Part shown: one piece after another, positions 40,599-51,940 of the stretch
How the letters are laid out: each line of letters opens with the position of its first letter
Position numbering within the stretch: the stretch's first letter is position 1
Assembly (NCBI GenBank): GCA_020746105.1
Contig: CM036621.1
Location: 54,780,264-54,844,263 of the forward strand
Length of the DNA: 64,000 nucleotides
Direction of reading: 5' to 3'
Origin: Trogon surrucura
Taxonomy: Eukaryota > Chordata > Aves > Trogoniformes > Trogonidae
Translations under genes and position numbers: made by a program
Notes under the pieces: generated by a model
Told to the model about the DNA's origin: nothing
Databases searched by the model: none
What the model saw: only the letters and a program-made list of their open reading frames with translations

Positions 40599-40608
40599 GG
40601 GGCGGGGC
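40599..40608 (+). promoter_or_regulatory. Sp1/KLF GC-box
   Basis: The sequence GGGGCGGGGC is a textbook Sp1/KLF site, 18 bases upstream of a perfect ETS core. The spacing and setting within the island suggest the core promoter lies here or just downstream. Such sites are frequent in GC-rich DNA, so the single match counts for less than the pairing with the ETS site. Confidence 0.6.
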
Positions 40609-40625
40609 GCGGCCTGGCCTGCGCG

Positions 40626-40634
40626 CCGGAAGTG
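40626..40634 (+). promoter_or_regulatory. ETS/GABPA site
   Basis: CCGGAAGTG is the canonical high-affinity ETS core used by GABPA and ELK1 in many TATA-less CpG-island promoters, usually close to the transcription start. It lies on the plus strand just before a 14-G run. I infer that the start site lies within about 150 bases downstream. Confidence 0.65.
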
Positions 40635-40640
40635 AGCGGC

Positions 40641-40660
40641 GGGGCCGGGGGGGGGGGGGG
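40641..40660 (+). other. G-run, G-quadruplex candidate
   Basis: GGGGCC is followed by an uninterrupted run of 14 G residues (40,647-40,660). This is enough for quadruplex formation or slippage, and is a common cause of assembly and sequencing error. It sits between the ETS site and the presumed first exon. Confidence 0.7.
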
Positions 40661-40739
40661 CGGTGGAGGATTGCCGGGAGAGGTGGCCGGGCAATAGCGG
40701 CGTGGAGGGAGCGGCGCCTCCGCTGCCGGGCAGGGACGT

Positions 40740-41039
40740 GCTGCGGCGGCCGGGCGGAGGCGGTTCCGCGCTTGGCGGAAACAAGAAACGGGAAAGGAAG
40801 GGAGCGGCAGCGGGAACCGGTATCGGCGGCCACCATTAGCGGCGGCGGGAGGAGCAGGAGCAGGAGCGGGAGCGGGAGCGGGAGCAGCAGCGGCAGCCGC
40901 GGGGGTTTGCGGGCGGAGCGGAGCCCGGGTGCCGCCGCCGGCAGCGAGCGGGAGTGTGCCTGCCGCCTCGTCTCTCTGCTTTGTGGGAGGTCATCGCTGC
41001 CCGCCAGCCTACCGGGGGCTTCCCCGGAGCCGGGACGAG
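40740..41039 (+). other. Probable non-coding first exon of an unidentified gene
   Basis: The island contains an excellent donor, GACGAG|GTGAGTGAGG, with the intron starting at 41,040. No ATG occurs on the plus strand from the ETS site to the donor, so the exon would be 5' untranslated and the start codon would lie in a later exon beyond the window. The 5' edge given is a guess; the true start could be anywhere from about 40,650 to 40,900. The exon carries a purine-rich run of GGAGCA/GGGAGC units. The gene cannot be named from untranslated sequence. A weaker alternative donor, GGGAA|GTAAGT, lies at 41,459. Confidence 0.6.
40848..40898 (+). repeat. Hexanucleotide-like (GGAGCA/GGGAGC)n tract
   Basis: Roughly seven 6-base units, GGAGCA then GGGAGC then AGCAGCGGC, run in a row inside the presumed first exon. 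In a 5' untranslated exon such a purine-rich tract could vary in length between individuals and form RNA structure. The repeat itself is directly visible. Confidence 0.75.
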
Positions 41040-41045
41040 GTGAGT
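41040..41045 (+). other. Splice donor of presumed exon 1
   Basis: GAG|GTGAGT matches the vertebrate donor consensus at eight of nine positions or better. It lies within the island at the expected distance from an ETS/Sp1 core promoter. It is the strongest donor in the neighbourhood. Confidence 0.65.
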
Positions 41046-41134
41046 GAGGAGTCGCCTGCTCGCCGGCTTTTTTTGAGGGGCGGGTAGGGGGATGCCGCCG
41101 CACTGCCCGGGGAGGGCGGTGGTGGGAGAGGCAG

Positions 41135-41175
41135 CGGGCGGGGGGCGAGCGGGCGGGCGGGCGGGCGGGCGGGGG
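41135..41175 (+). repeat. (GGGC)n tract, G-quadruplex candidate
   Basis: About six GGGC units end in GGGGG within the start of intron 1, giving many G-triplets with one-base loops, an ideal quadruplex pattern on the plus strand. With plus-strand transcription the G-rich strand is the non-template strand, which favours R-loops. The pattern is visible; its function is inference. Confidence 0.7.
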
Positions 41176-44100
41176 AGCCGCGTTTCCTGCCGTTTCCCCT
41201 CAGCCCGGCGGCGGGGCGGCGGCCGCCGAGGGACCGCCGCGGCCGGAGGCTGGGCGGAGAGGACCGAAGCGAAGAAGTGCGAGGGGGGCGAGGATTTAAC
41301 GGCCCCGCGGTGTGTGCCTCACGCCCCGAACATCTTCGTGGGATTTTTTTCCAAAACGGGCTTTGCAGTGCCGGTGACTGGTGGGGGGGGTTTTCCCATG
41401 TGTGTTCCCCGCCCCCGGCCGTTCCCCATGTAAGACATGCCTTGGAAGGGGCTGGGAAGTAAGTCGGGGATGCGAGAGGGATGTAGTCTGTGGCATCCAG
41501 ACAATGTCAGCTTGGGTGAGTCTCCACCCTGTGGAGCTGCAGGCAGCCGAGTCCCCGGCACAGGCACCGCCAGATCTCCCTGTGCAACCCGGGGGAGCAA
41601 AACGCGCACAAATCCTCTTTCCCGGTGCGGAAAGATTGGATTGTTCGTTACAGTGTTTCGTTTTAAAAAAAAAAAACAAACCAACAAACAAACTTGGAAT
41701 CTTCTAAGCTTTTTGGCCGTACGACTTGCTGAGGTTTGTGAAGAGCATCCCAAGCAAGGCTGGGGTCTGCACTGGTTTTCATGCGGATGGAGAGAGCAGT
41801 ATATTTTTTTTTTTTCGCATGAGGAAAATAATTGATGGTGGGAGGGAAAGGAGGAGTGTCTGTATACATGAGCATCACATGACCTGGGTAAAATTCATAT
41901 AGGTGTCCTTATTTTTCTCCTGCATTAATGCAAATTGTTTTAAGAAGCTAATGACTTGCCTGTTCATTTTGGAAGGCTGTATTCCTTCTCTGTTTGTTAT
42001 CTTGTATGGCAGAAAAGTCATCTGTGTGTTTGGGCACTGTGTTTGCTTTTTCTTTTTCAAGGCTTTTTGGGATTTTATCTGGTTATAGGTATTCAGAAGG
42101 GGACAAGAAGCTGAATGTGTAGGGTAATTCCTCTTTTACTGGAGGAGCACAGGTACTCTTGGTTTGGTGCAAATATGCTATTCCATACAGCTCATGTCTT
42201 TACATTGTCATTCATGTGATGGAGAATGGGGAACAATGTTTCATTGATCTGTAGACCCATTTAAACAAATTGCCTCTTTTTGTATACTCCCCCTTGCTCC
42301 TCTGGCCTCCAGAGAGGGACACAATAGCTTGTAAAACACCTTTGAGCAGAAGAATGAATTTGTATATTTAATGATTTATTTAGATGGCTTTTGAAACAAT
42401 ATGTCTAAACCTACAAATCTTCCTGTTGTACTGTCTCTGATGAGGTTTCCTTTGAAAATAGAGGCACAAAAAATCCCTTACTAAATCAACTTGAAGAAAA
42501 AAAGTATAGGTCATAAATTACAGTTCTAGGAACTACTTTATGTGCAAGTTATAGAAAGATGTAGACATGTCCATTTTAATATGCTGATATCCTTCTTGGG
42601 TGGGTGTGGTGGATAGTGGAGTATAGAACTTTTTCTACCCCTAAGTTGGTATGTGGTTTTTCGTATCAGTGGGGGACAAATTACTTTACAGAAGTCCACA
42701 TTAGGGAGGCTTTCCTTTCGTAGAACAAGGAGGAAGGTGGCACTGAGGAATTTATTTCATTTTTAGAGAGAGATTTCCCTAAAATGGCTTGGTTCTTAGA
42801 CTAGTGTGACACGCAAGTGGTAGAAGTGTCCTTCTACCACTGTTTCTCTGACTCAGCACGGGATGACATAGAAAAGTATTGCTAAGAGGTATACCACAGT
42901 TCAGGAAAGTAAGATAGTTTACCAGCCGTTAATCCCTCGAAAGGATAAAAATAATATGAAAAGGGAGACTTAGAAATTTTATGTAATCTTCAACGTATCT
43001 TCCTTGTGTAATATCTTGAGACCAGGTTTGAATTTAAAACAGTGTGGGGTGTTTTTTTTTTCTGGGGGAGTAGTGCATTGACATCAACTGTTTTGGACTT
43101 CCTGTATATTGCTGCCAGTTCCTTTCTTAATAAGAGAACACCTGTTGGTTTAAAGAAGTGTATGAGATTGCTGTGGTAACTTCTGTAGGTAATGGTTCAC
43201 CATGATTGTTTTTAAGAGGCTTTATTTTTCAAGGATGTGTCTCAGTCTCTGAGTATCAGAATACATGGATATTGCCTCCTTTCTCCCTTCTCCTAAATCA
43301 CTGAAATTTTTCTTAGCTGTAAGGCTGTTTTGTTGCATCTCTGAATTTTGCAAGAATATGTACATGTGCTCTTTATCTTTTCCTTTGACATCAAGATTTT
43401 TAATCAGATAGCTTTTCTAGCCAGAAATAGTTATTTCTTTGTGCTCTTAATTGAACCTTTTCATACTATTTTAATCTGATTCTTGCTGGTCATACTGTTT
43501 GCCTTCCTTCTTTAAATATCTTTCATCCACTGGATGAGGGGAAAATATTCTGTCATATTGGGACAGAGTTAAATCTTAGTCACTAAGCCACTTAGGCAAA
43601 TACTAAGAAGAATAGTGCTGAAGGTCACAGCCATTGAGTGTTTTATATCACATCCTTAGTAGTGGAAAAATCCAATCTCTAGTGTTACAAATTAAGCCAA
43701 AGGTTGCAAAATGACACCACGTTTTCTGTTATTTTGAATATTAGTTTTATTACTGAATTTTCAAGTGTAACTGAAGTAATGTGCTTCACAGCTTCCCATT
43801 AACATCTGTTCATACTGAGGACTCTGCTGATTAAGAACTTGTCACAGACACTTATCAAAGCCAAAAATGACCAACTTATATTTCAGCGCCCAATAGTAAA
43901 ACAAACACTGGTGGATGCTTATTTTGTGATCTTTCACACACTTTCTCTGCAATTGCTAGAAGAAAACATGTATTGATTTACAGCTGAATCAGGCAATCTC
44001 AGATAAGCAAACTTTATAAAAAGAGGCAATCCAGATATGTTTTATTGCTAAAGTTCAGCAGACAGCTGAATAGTCATGTGTAACATTAAGTGGAGAATTT

Positions 44101-44895
44101 TCTTTAAGGAAGTGTAATTTACAATACTAAAGTTGTATTGAGTAAGTCCTTTTAAGTTTTTTAAAAAATACCGTTATCTGACAGTCATAGTTTTTGGGTG
44201 AGTACACAAATTTAACGTTCTCCATCTTTAGAAATTTCTACAAAATTAGGGAATGCCAGTGAGGAAACTTGCGCTATAATTGCATGTTATCATTGTTCTT
44301 CAGATTGGGAAGGGATTTAAGTTTCTTCTTATTAATCTCTAAGCATTATCATCACTTAAAAACTGTATTCATTGAAAATGGCATAGTATTTTCAAGAAGC
44401 AGTACTAGAAATTATTAATAACTATCTAATTAAGCATATAAGTCCCTATATAAGTGATGACTCAGGTTGCTAATAATCATCCTCACAGCTGAAAGTCTTG
44501 TAAACACTAAGAAAATTATCTGCAGCATACTTTTTGTCCGACTTGATCCAGATACATTAGCTGATTTTTATTTTTTTTTCAATGAGTTAAAGTCACTTCT
44601 CTATTTTGTCCTAAGTAGGAATTTTAGATATTTGCTGGGATGGGCTTTAATTAAGTGTTTAATGCACGCTGTTACATGGAATAATATTTTTTTAGCTTGC
44701 TTTTTTTTTTTAATATATCTGTTAATGAAGAGCAGTTGAAATGTCTTGTTCTGTGAGCTGTCACTCGTTTATTAGGAATTATGGAGGAAGTTGATTGGCA
44801 TGAGAATTTGAAAGTGGCCTGGAGTTAAATATTAGGAAAATTATTTTTTGAGGTCTTACTTTCTAATGAGTTAGTTGACTTGTAGAAAGAGGACT

Positions 44896-44909
44896 GGGGG
44901 GGGAGGGGG
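44896..44909 (+). repeat. G-rich run
   Basis: Eight G residues, one A and five G residues stand out in an AT-rich intron. It is a simple low-complexity feature with no gene nearby. Confidence 0.7.
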
Positions 44910-46864
44910 ATGAAAAATTCCAGAGCTACTATAAAAATAGTTTAAAAGTGTGACTAAAGTCATAGAACGTAATTTTTAGTTGTTACTGAATTTCTAGTCT
45001 CAGAAATTCATCAGGTTAATTTAAATTGATGTAATCAGAAAGGTGATTGAATCTTCATTGCCTCTTGTCTTTCTTTTTAGGAGAGCAGTGTGTAAGGTGA
45101 AAGTTTTTATACAGAAGTATTATAGGGAGTCTGGTGAGGGATTTACTATACACAGTAGCAAAGCTGTTACATTTACTTTCCTTGAGTAAATAGTGTTCAA
45201 GAACTCAAATTGTTGCTGATAAAAATGCACTGATGTTGCATACAGCAAATAGTAAACTGAATGAGGATTGTTCTCATCTTGTGTGAAAACTATCTTAAAT
45301 AGCATCCATTATTGGGATGTTAACGTTGTATGGTTCTGGCTGTTGTATTTGACATCTGCTGAAATGGTCTTGTACTGTGGAGGAGTGCCAGTACCCTGTT
45401 AACTTGTTTAGAATAACAAGTTGTGTTCATGTAGTAAAAGAGTGCTCTGCTGTTAAGTACAGATCCAAACCACCTTACTGTTTCCAACTATTTATTACAG
45501 CACAATAGCTCATTTCTGGCAGATCAGGATTAGATAGGAACAGGAGCAAGAAGTGACATCGTTCTCCAGTTTGTGTATTGCTTGTGTGAATATTACACTT
45601 CCATCTGAAAAAGTCTTGGAGAAGTTAAATGTAGAATGCAGTTTCTCTTAAAAGCATGTATGAAGTGGAAAAATATGCTAAATGTATATACAGAAAGGGG
45701 CTGGAGGGAGACTAACTGGTATTGTTCATTCTTCCTGATAACTGTACCCTCTAGAAAGCTTTGGGAGCAGTTGTATGGGGACTAGCAGAAATTTTTGTTC
45801 ACGTGATGGTGAGAATTGAAGTCCACTCCCTGTGGCTGACATAGGGTCCTTTGCTACGACTAGTGCTATGTTTTATCTAATCTTGTTCTGTCCTTTCCCC
45901 AAAGACCTACCAATACACTCTGTTTGTTAGGACCTGTGGTATTCCTGATATGTCTTTTTGTCCTTATTACTGGGTTAAAGAAAAAGAAAAGTGTAACTGC
46001 GCTATGCTTAAGGTTGAGACGTGCAGTACAATTATTCCTCCGCTTTGCTTTTTTTAGCTGTTGTCTTCATGGCTCTTCCAGTTGGAGGGAACAGTGTAGT
46101 AGTTTGTTCCCTAAATAAAGGTTCCAAGTAGAGCTTGTTGCTTTCTGTTGATACTTGTATAGACTTCATCTGGATACGTTTGTTACCACTTTTCTGCTTT
46201 AGGAACAGCCAACCTTTGCATAGAAAAGGTAGTTGATTCTATGCGTGATCCGTAGTCTTAAGGTCTGAATTTGGTTAAGAGTCCTCGTAAAAGTTCTCCC
46301 AAACTTAAACTGTTGTTGAGCGAGTGGTTTTTGCTTCTGCTATCCTACCATTGTGTATGAGTGACTTGGGAAAAACTCTACAGGTTCTTCGAAGTAGTAC
46401 TGCAAACTCCTCAAAGTTAACTCTGTGAACATTTTTACCATATTTTCTGAAATCCACTTAGTCATCGAACTCACTTCCAGGCTGCTCTTTGCATCTTATG
46501 AGCATTAAAAGGCATCCATTCAGGGTTTCAGAATCTGTTGTGGGAAATACTTTGCACCATGATTTTGTAAATGAGTTTGTTTTCGTGTCTAGATGACAAA
46601 TGTTGTCTGTACTTACTTAGGCAAGATGATTTACAAAACCGGGGTGGATTCTAGCTCAATATTGAAAATAGTAAGTTCTCAAGATGTTTTCAAACATCTC
46701 CTGAATGCAGCTTGCTTTTGCAGTATTTCGTTATGACTATCACATCGTTCCCTCAGGTTTACTCAAATTTTTGGCTAGGAATACACAAAGATAAGATCTG
46801 AAGTTCTTAAATGTCTGTTTACTCTGAAATTTGTGTTTAAAAGGGTAAGATTGGGCTACCAAGA

Positions 46865-47306
46865 TCGGGCTGCCAAGCTGGTAAAGGGCTTAGAATGTAA
46901 GTCTTATGAGGAAAGGCTGAGGGATCTGGAGCTGTTGAACCTAGAGAAGAGGAGATTGAGGGGAAACCTCATCACTCTCTACAACTACCTGAAGGGAGGT
47001 TGTAGAGAGGCAAGGGTTGGTCTGTTCTCCCTAGTGAAGAGTGATGGAACGAGGGGAAATGGATTTGAATTGCACTAGGGGAGGTTCACGTTAGATATTA
47101 GGAAGAATTTTGATACTGAAAGGGTTGTCAGCCATTGGAACAGGCTGCCCAGGGAGGTGGTTGAGTTGCTGTCCCTGGAGGTGTTTAAGAGACGGGTGGA
47201 TGTTGTGTTGGGGGCAATCGTTTAGTAGGTTGATAGGGCTGGGACAAAGGCTGGACTTGATGATCTTCTAGGTCTCTTCCAGCTGATAGGATTTTGTGAT
47301 TCTAAG
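46865..47306 (+). mobile_element. CR1 LINE 3' fragment, plus strand, with ORF2 remnant
   Basis: The sequence follows the 3' end of CR1 ORF2 and its 3' untranslated tail. A frame at 46,833-47,078 keeps the C-terminal motifs of the CR1 reverse transcriptase polyprotein ([26 protein letters not shown], then YLKGG and RGNG). The later TEHWNRLP-type segment is shifted or decayed (CATTGGAACAGGCTGCCCAGG at about 47,131-47,151). A stop at 47,076 and further damage make it non-functional. The element ends ATTTTGTGATTCTAAG, the typical CR1 8-mer tail. It is 5' truncated and inserted in the same direction as the presumed host gene. Confidence 0.95.
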
Positions 47307-50300
47307 GTAATCTACATGAAATAGATGACATGTCTTCTCTAGCTTCCTTCTGAAGCAAGGACAATGTTCACCTCCCAGAGAGGTTCCTCACAATTGTTCT
47401 GTGGGAGGTACATTACTGATGAATTGTGTCTGGACTTAAAATAAAGCCTCAGTCTTTGGTGTTGTGCTGCTGGCTGTTCCTAGTCAGTTTCCTGCTCCAC
47501 TATGATTGTTTTTGATTTCATTCTGGCTTGCCTAGTTCATGCTTATATAGTGATGAAGCATCTTGCATATGGTTTTTGATTCCATGCCAGAAGCCAAGCA
47601 TTCCGAACTCTATTTATTTGTCCTTGCTTCCTGCTTTCCTCCTTTACTTAGAAGGATCACCATCATCTGGTTGCACTATTTAAAACTGAGTTAATAATTG
47701 TTGGAAACTGTTTTAATATACCAATGCAAATTTGGACCTGCCAGGTGTCTGTAATCATTCTTCTTCACAGGTGACTAAAGATGTCTTACACAATTGTGTT
47801 TTATAGTACATTTGAAAAAAAAAAATCTTGTGGTGAAAAAGCTTCTGAAGTTGTTCTGAGCCTTTAAAGAAAAATGCCTTACAGCTCTCTGTTCTCCAAG
47901 GAAGTTGTCACTTATCTCTTTAATTCATGACTTAGGAAAATGACCTTTTACTTGGATGCGTAATTCTGAGTGGCTGTGATAGGAACATGGATGACTGCAC
48001 GTTATTCCTGGGAAAAGCATTCTGCAAGTTTATTGTGTATATCAGTGACCAACATTTCAAGTAGTTTGGATTTTAGTTATCACTAGTTGTGTCTGAGGGC
48101 TTAAGAAAAGTACTTTTATCTATTAGTGGCATTTTATTTAGGAGGCAGAGGGGGAAAGCCAGTAGTTGCCACACGCTAACTTCGCAAGATAGTAAGACCG
48201 ACTAAAATGTGTCAATTCCTTCAGCCATGTCTGAGCACTTCACAGGTCAGGAGAACACCTACCTGAAGCTGGGGAACAGAAGATTGCATTTTCTTTCACC
48301 TCTACTTAGGTGTGTCTATCAATAAGTAACTTCGTGATACCTTACAATTAGTTCTGTGAAACTGAAAGGCTGTTTGTCAAATTTGTGTAGGTACCAACAA
48401 ATTCCTGCCCAGGGAGGAAGGAAAGGAATTACTTTCCTAAAGAAATGCTCATTTTTTTCTGGATTAGAGACCTCAGAGATTCTTTCTAAGCATCACAGAA
48501 GTGAGAAGTCTCATTTTCAGCCATTACATGGGAGAAGAAGGAGGGCCCCATTAGAAAAGCGTGAATGTTGTCTTCCCTTCTGGCAGCTGGCAGAGCGGAA
48601 AATTGAAGCAATTTAGAAATGAGCAAAACTTTTAGGAGGAGCCATATATGCATGTCACAGTTCTTAAAATGAAACAGAGTGTCTTTTTGAAGACTGCTCT
48701 GTATTAACTAAACTCCAATTTATAGTGTAGCATGCAGCTTTTGTGCTTGCTATCCTAAAACCAGCAAAAAACCCCGCACATTCAAGAACTTGTGATTAAC
48801 TTGAAAGAAACTTCCTGTTTTTGGATATTGCTTATTCCTATTTAACTTGAATCTGTGCAAAAACGTCAGGAGGTCTTCAAAAATGACAATTAAAAAAAAA
48901 AGCTTTTGGAATTAGTTATTACTATTTTGTAATTAAAAATCTTAAATTATTTCCTATCAACTGGAATGGAATATTCCTGGAATGACTAGCGTGCACTGTG
49001 AGGTTGAAAGTCCACTGTAGAGCAAACAAAGTATTTTCAGACTATGCACTTTCAACTTCAGTGGTTCTATTTCTGAAATAGAGTGACTTGCCTATCTCTC
49101 TTCTTGAAAAGAAGTGTCACGTAATCTTCTTTCTCCTGAAGTAGCAGGTAGTTACCTGAAGTACCAGTCCTGAAGTACCAGATAGTTACAGGTGTCTCGA
49201 AAATTACCTTGGATAGACTGTTTTATGCCTAAAAATATTGAAAATGATTTTATGTTTTGTCTTTTTCTGTGCTTAGATTCTTCAAAAGTAAAGTGTGATC
49301 ATGGGCCAACCTCATGTCTTTGTATGCTGTGAAGTGAAAGGTGTGTTGCCATTTTAGAAATGAGAAATGAACCTGAAAACAATAATAAAATAGATCTGAA
49401 GTGTTTGTGAAATAGAATAATGTGCTTTAAAGCAATGTCTTCATAAGACTTTATTTAGTTTCTGAATTTTTTTAGAGTGTAACAAAACCTCTACCTTCTG
49501 AGCTTGGATTCCACCTCTCCATTTTTGATTTTTTTTTTCAGTCTTGAGGGTACATGGACTTCTTGTTTAAAATGTACCTCACCTGAAACTGGAAGGTCAG
49601 AACTTCTTAGTTTTCTGTGTTTATGCTCATTATTGATTTTCTGAGATTGTTCCAGATAAAGCTGCCTAAATCTTTATTTTTCTACTTTAGAGTGTGTTGA
49701 AAAGCAAGGTAAAGGGCCAGTTGTTCCCTTAAGAGAATGTTAAAAATTACAGCTGATCTTATGTTGTCTGCATTCTTTTTGGCTTCCAATACTTGGAATT
49801 AAATACTTCGTTTTACAACTGCACATGCTTTTACTATGTTATGATGTACCATAAGAGTTGAGAAGACTTAGCCTACTGATAAATTCAGCAGCTGCTGCTT
49901 CATTCCTAAAATGACTTTTTCTGGATTGCTTTCCTTAAAATGTAGGTATTTTAGCATGATTCAGGCAGTATTATTGACAGGAACATGGGATTAACGTATA
50001 TTTAAAAGTAGACCTTTTCTTAGTTTTGCAGTACGATTGAATATATTGCTTTGTATCTGGATACTGTATATAAGGTATGTGTGTTAAATCATCACCTTTT
50101 ATCATGTCTAGTTACTGCAAGACACTCAGACTGAAGTATTAAACTTTGAACCTAGTGACAGCTGTTGTTCAAAACACTGGTATGTAGGGTATGAAGGTTT
50201 GGGTTTGAGTTGTTTTTTGTATTTTATAGAATTTGGAATATGTAGATAGTTAACCAGTTAAAATTTTATTAGTTCACTTTTGGAAAAGAAAATTTAAAAT

Positions 50301-51679
50301 TGGCCTGACATAACTGTAGTGCTGTGATGGACTCATTTATTAAACTCAAGAACACAACTTTGGGGGAGAATTGAAGATCCAATAAAAGAAACCCTGAGTT
50401 TACCTAAAATTTTGTTCATAATTTCTCAAGTTCTGCTTGCGTCTATAATGTGATTAGTAACACCTTTCTGGGGTTTGGGAGGGATAGCAGCAATCTTGTC
50501 CCGTGTGCACCAAGAATCATCTGTGTAGTTACGTGGAACTAGTGGCATATGGTTTGAGGCTTGTGTTTCAACACTAGTAAATAGTTTTGGTCTTCCTATA
50601 ATTATGTGCGCATGTAATAGCCTAGAATTTAATGGAATACAGGTTGATAACTGTGTAGTTTTGATATTTTTATTGCCTGTGTTTAGTATATTTTACACAT
50701 CTGGCTTAGACAATTTGTTTGTAACCAATTCTGATCTTTTTTCTTTCCAAAGATGAGCAAGATAAGGACTGAAGTATTATTCATGACTGCATTCTGTAAA
50801 AAAAAAATTTAAAAAAAAGAAAAAAAAGTGAAATGATTTGTGCCCTATTGCTGATCCCTTATAGTGTCCTGTGGAGTAGGACACTATTTAAAAAGAGGAA
50901 GTTAGGTTTGCCACAGAGGAAGCATTATATTATGGATTGAGTGCTGTCCTTGTCATCTTTGAACTACACTTTTTCTGCTGTCTTGTTACATGAGTGATTT
51001 TTACCTTTATATAGTCTTTAACTTCTTTAGTTGAGTTGCAGACAATGAATAGTTTTGAAAGTGGTATGTGTAGCTCTTTTGTCCTTTTTGGTTATTTGTC
51101 TTGAATGAAACTGGATAGATGGAAAATCCTTTTTTCTGTGCTCAGTTCCTTTCTGTACTTGGGCTTATGTTTGTGTGTATGTGCTCTTAAGTTTGGTTCA
51201 CTAGAACTATCCCACAGGAGATGTTGTATCCACTAATAACTGGACAGTATGTTGATTTTAGTGTTTCCCATCTCAAAATTCATGTCGGGAGAGGTTTGAT
51301 AACATCATAAGCTTTGGTAATCCTGTGCTTTGTGTGTATTCTCCTCAGCTGGGAGAAATTCTTTAGAGAATGCACAAGAATTGAAAGGAGAGCTGAGAAC
51401 TTGCTTTCTGTGACTTGATTGCATTTTAAAAAAACAAACAGTCAGGAATAATAGAGCTGAAAGGACGTGCTCTTAGAATTGACCTTACTACTTAGCACAG
51501 AAGGCTGCAAATGACTCCACAGGTGTATTGCTCTCTTAGTTGTTTTCTTCTGAGAGAAGATGAAGAGTTGAGATCAGGAATAAACAAGGTCTTAGGATGC
51601 ATGCTTTTTTTTTCTTTTTTTTTGGACAGATATTTCTTCATAAATGATGTTGTGGGGCATGCTCTGGCTTATGATTGAG

Positions 51680-51940
51680 CTGTTTCATCTCCAGATCTCC
51701 TAAGTGATTGCACTGAATGGATAGAGACGGTGACACAGAAATAGCGCTGAGCCAGGCGCAGATTCCTGGTAGTGCTGCTCAGCGGTATTGCCATGGGAAC
51801 ATGGCCAGTCCATTCCCTTCATAAGTGTGAAGGTCTGCTGGCAGCTCTGACAGAACAGCTGCATCTACTGTTACAGCACACTAGCACCTAGTTGTTGAGT
51901 CATTCACTGCTGATCATTCTAGCTACTGTCCAGTAAGTAA
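51680..51940. promoter_or_regulatory. Candidate intronic enhancer with RFX X-box
   Basis: This block is GC-richer than its surroundings and holds ATTGCCATGGGAAC at 51,787-51,800, close to the RFX X-box consensus (GTNRCC, short spacer, RGYAAC). The site is embedded in an inverted repeat, GCCATG GGAA CATGGC (51,790-51,805). A CAGCTG E-box lies near 51,858. An acceptor-like TTTCATCTCCAG at about 51,694 and a donor-like CCA|GTAAGT at 51,932 also frame it, so an alternative exon is possible. A 35-codon ATG frame (51,717-51,824) has a plausible but unrecognised translation. I favour a regulatory element. Confidence 0.35.
51787..51800 (+). promoter_or_regulatory. RFX X-box-like site
   Basis: ATTGCCATGGGAAC differs from a symmetric X-box (GTTGCCATGGCAAC) at two positions. 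RFX factors bind such sites in ciliary, neuronal and MHC-II promoters and enhancers. A single match does not prove use, but its position in a locally GC-richer island of intron sequence makes it more credible. Confidence 0.45.

Larger units (their letters stand above)
40110..41330. promoter_or_regulatory. CpG island
   Basis: GC content jumps from about 40% to well above 70%, and CpG is abundant throughout, falling off after about 41,330 with a weaker shoulder to about 41,640. It is the only such island in the window. Islands of this size in vertebrates nearly always mark a housekeeping or developmentally regulated promoter. No TATA box stands out. ETS and Sp1 sites, G-runs and a splice donor lie inside it. 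Long open frames here (263 codons plus, 225 codons minus, rich in arginine, proline and glycine) reflect the scarcity of AT-rich stop codons and not protein coding. Confidence 0.93.

Noticed and set aside
40256..41103. Long overlapping open frames on both strands in the CpG island (263 codons plus, 225 codons minus)
   Set aside because: They are rich in arginine, proline, glycine and alanine, overlap on both strands, and the plus one begins at GTG, not ATG. Scarcity of stop codons in GC-rich DNA explains them.
41459..41464. Second donor-like GTAAGT after the island
   Set aside because: It matches the consensus but lies beyond the main GC-rich block and after the better donor at 41,040. It is kept only as a possible alternative in the exon 1 entry.
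50752..50820. Strong acceptor-like sequence followed by ATGAGCAAGATAAGG
   Set aside because: The frame runs into an A-rich tract and a stop within about 20 codons, and there is no donor.
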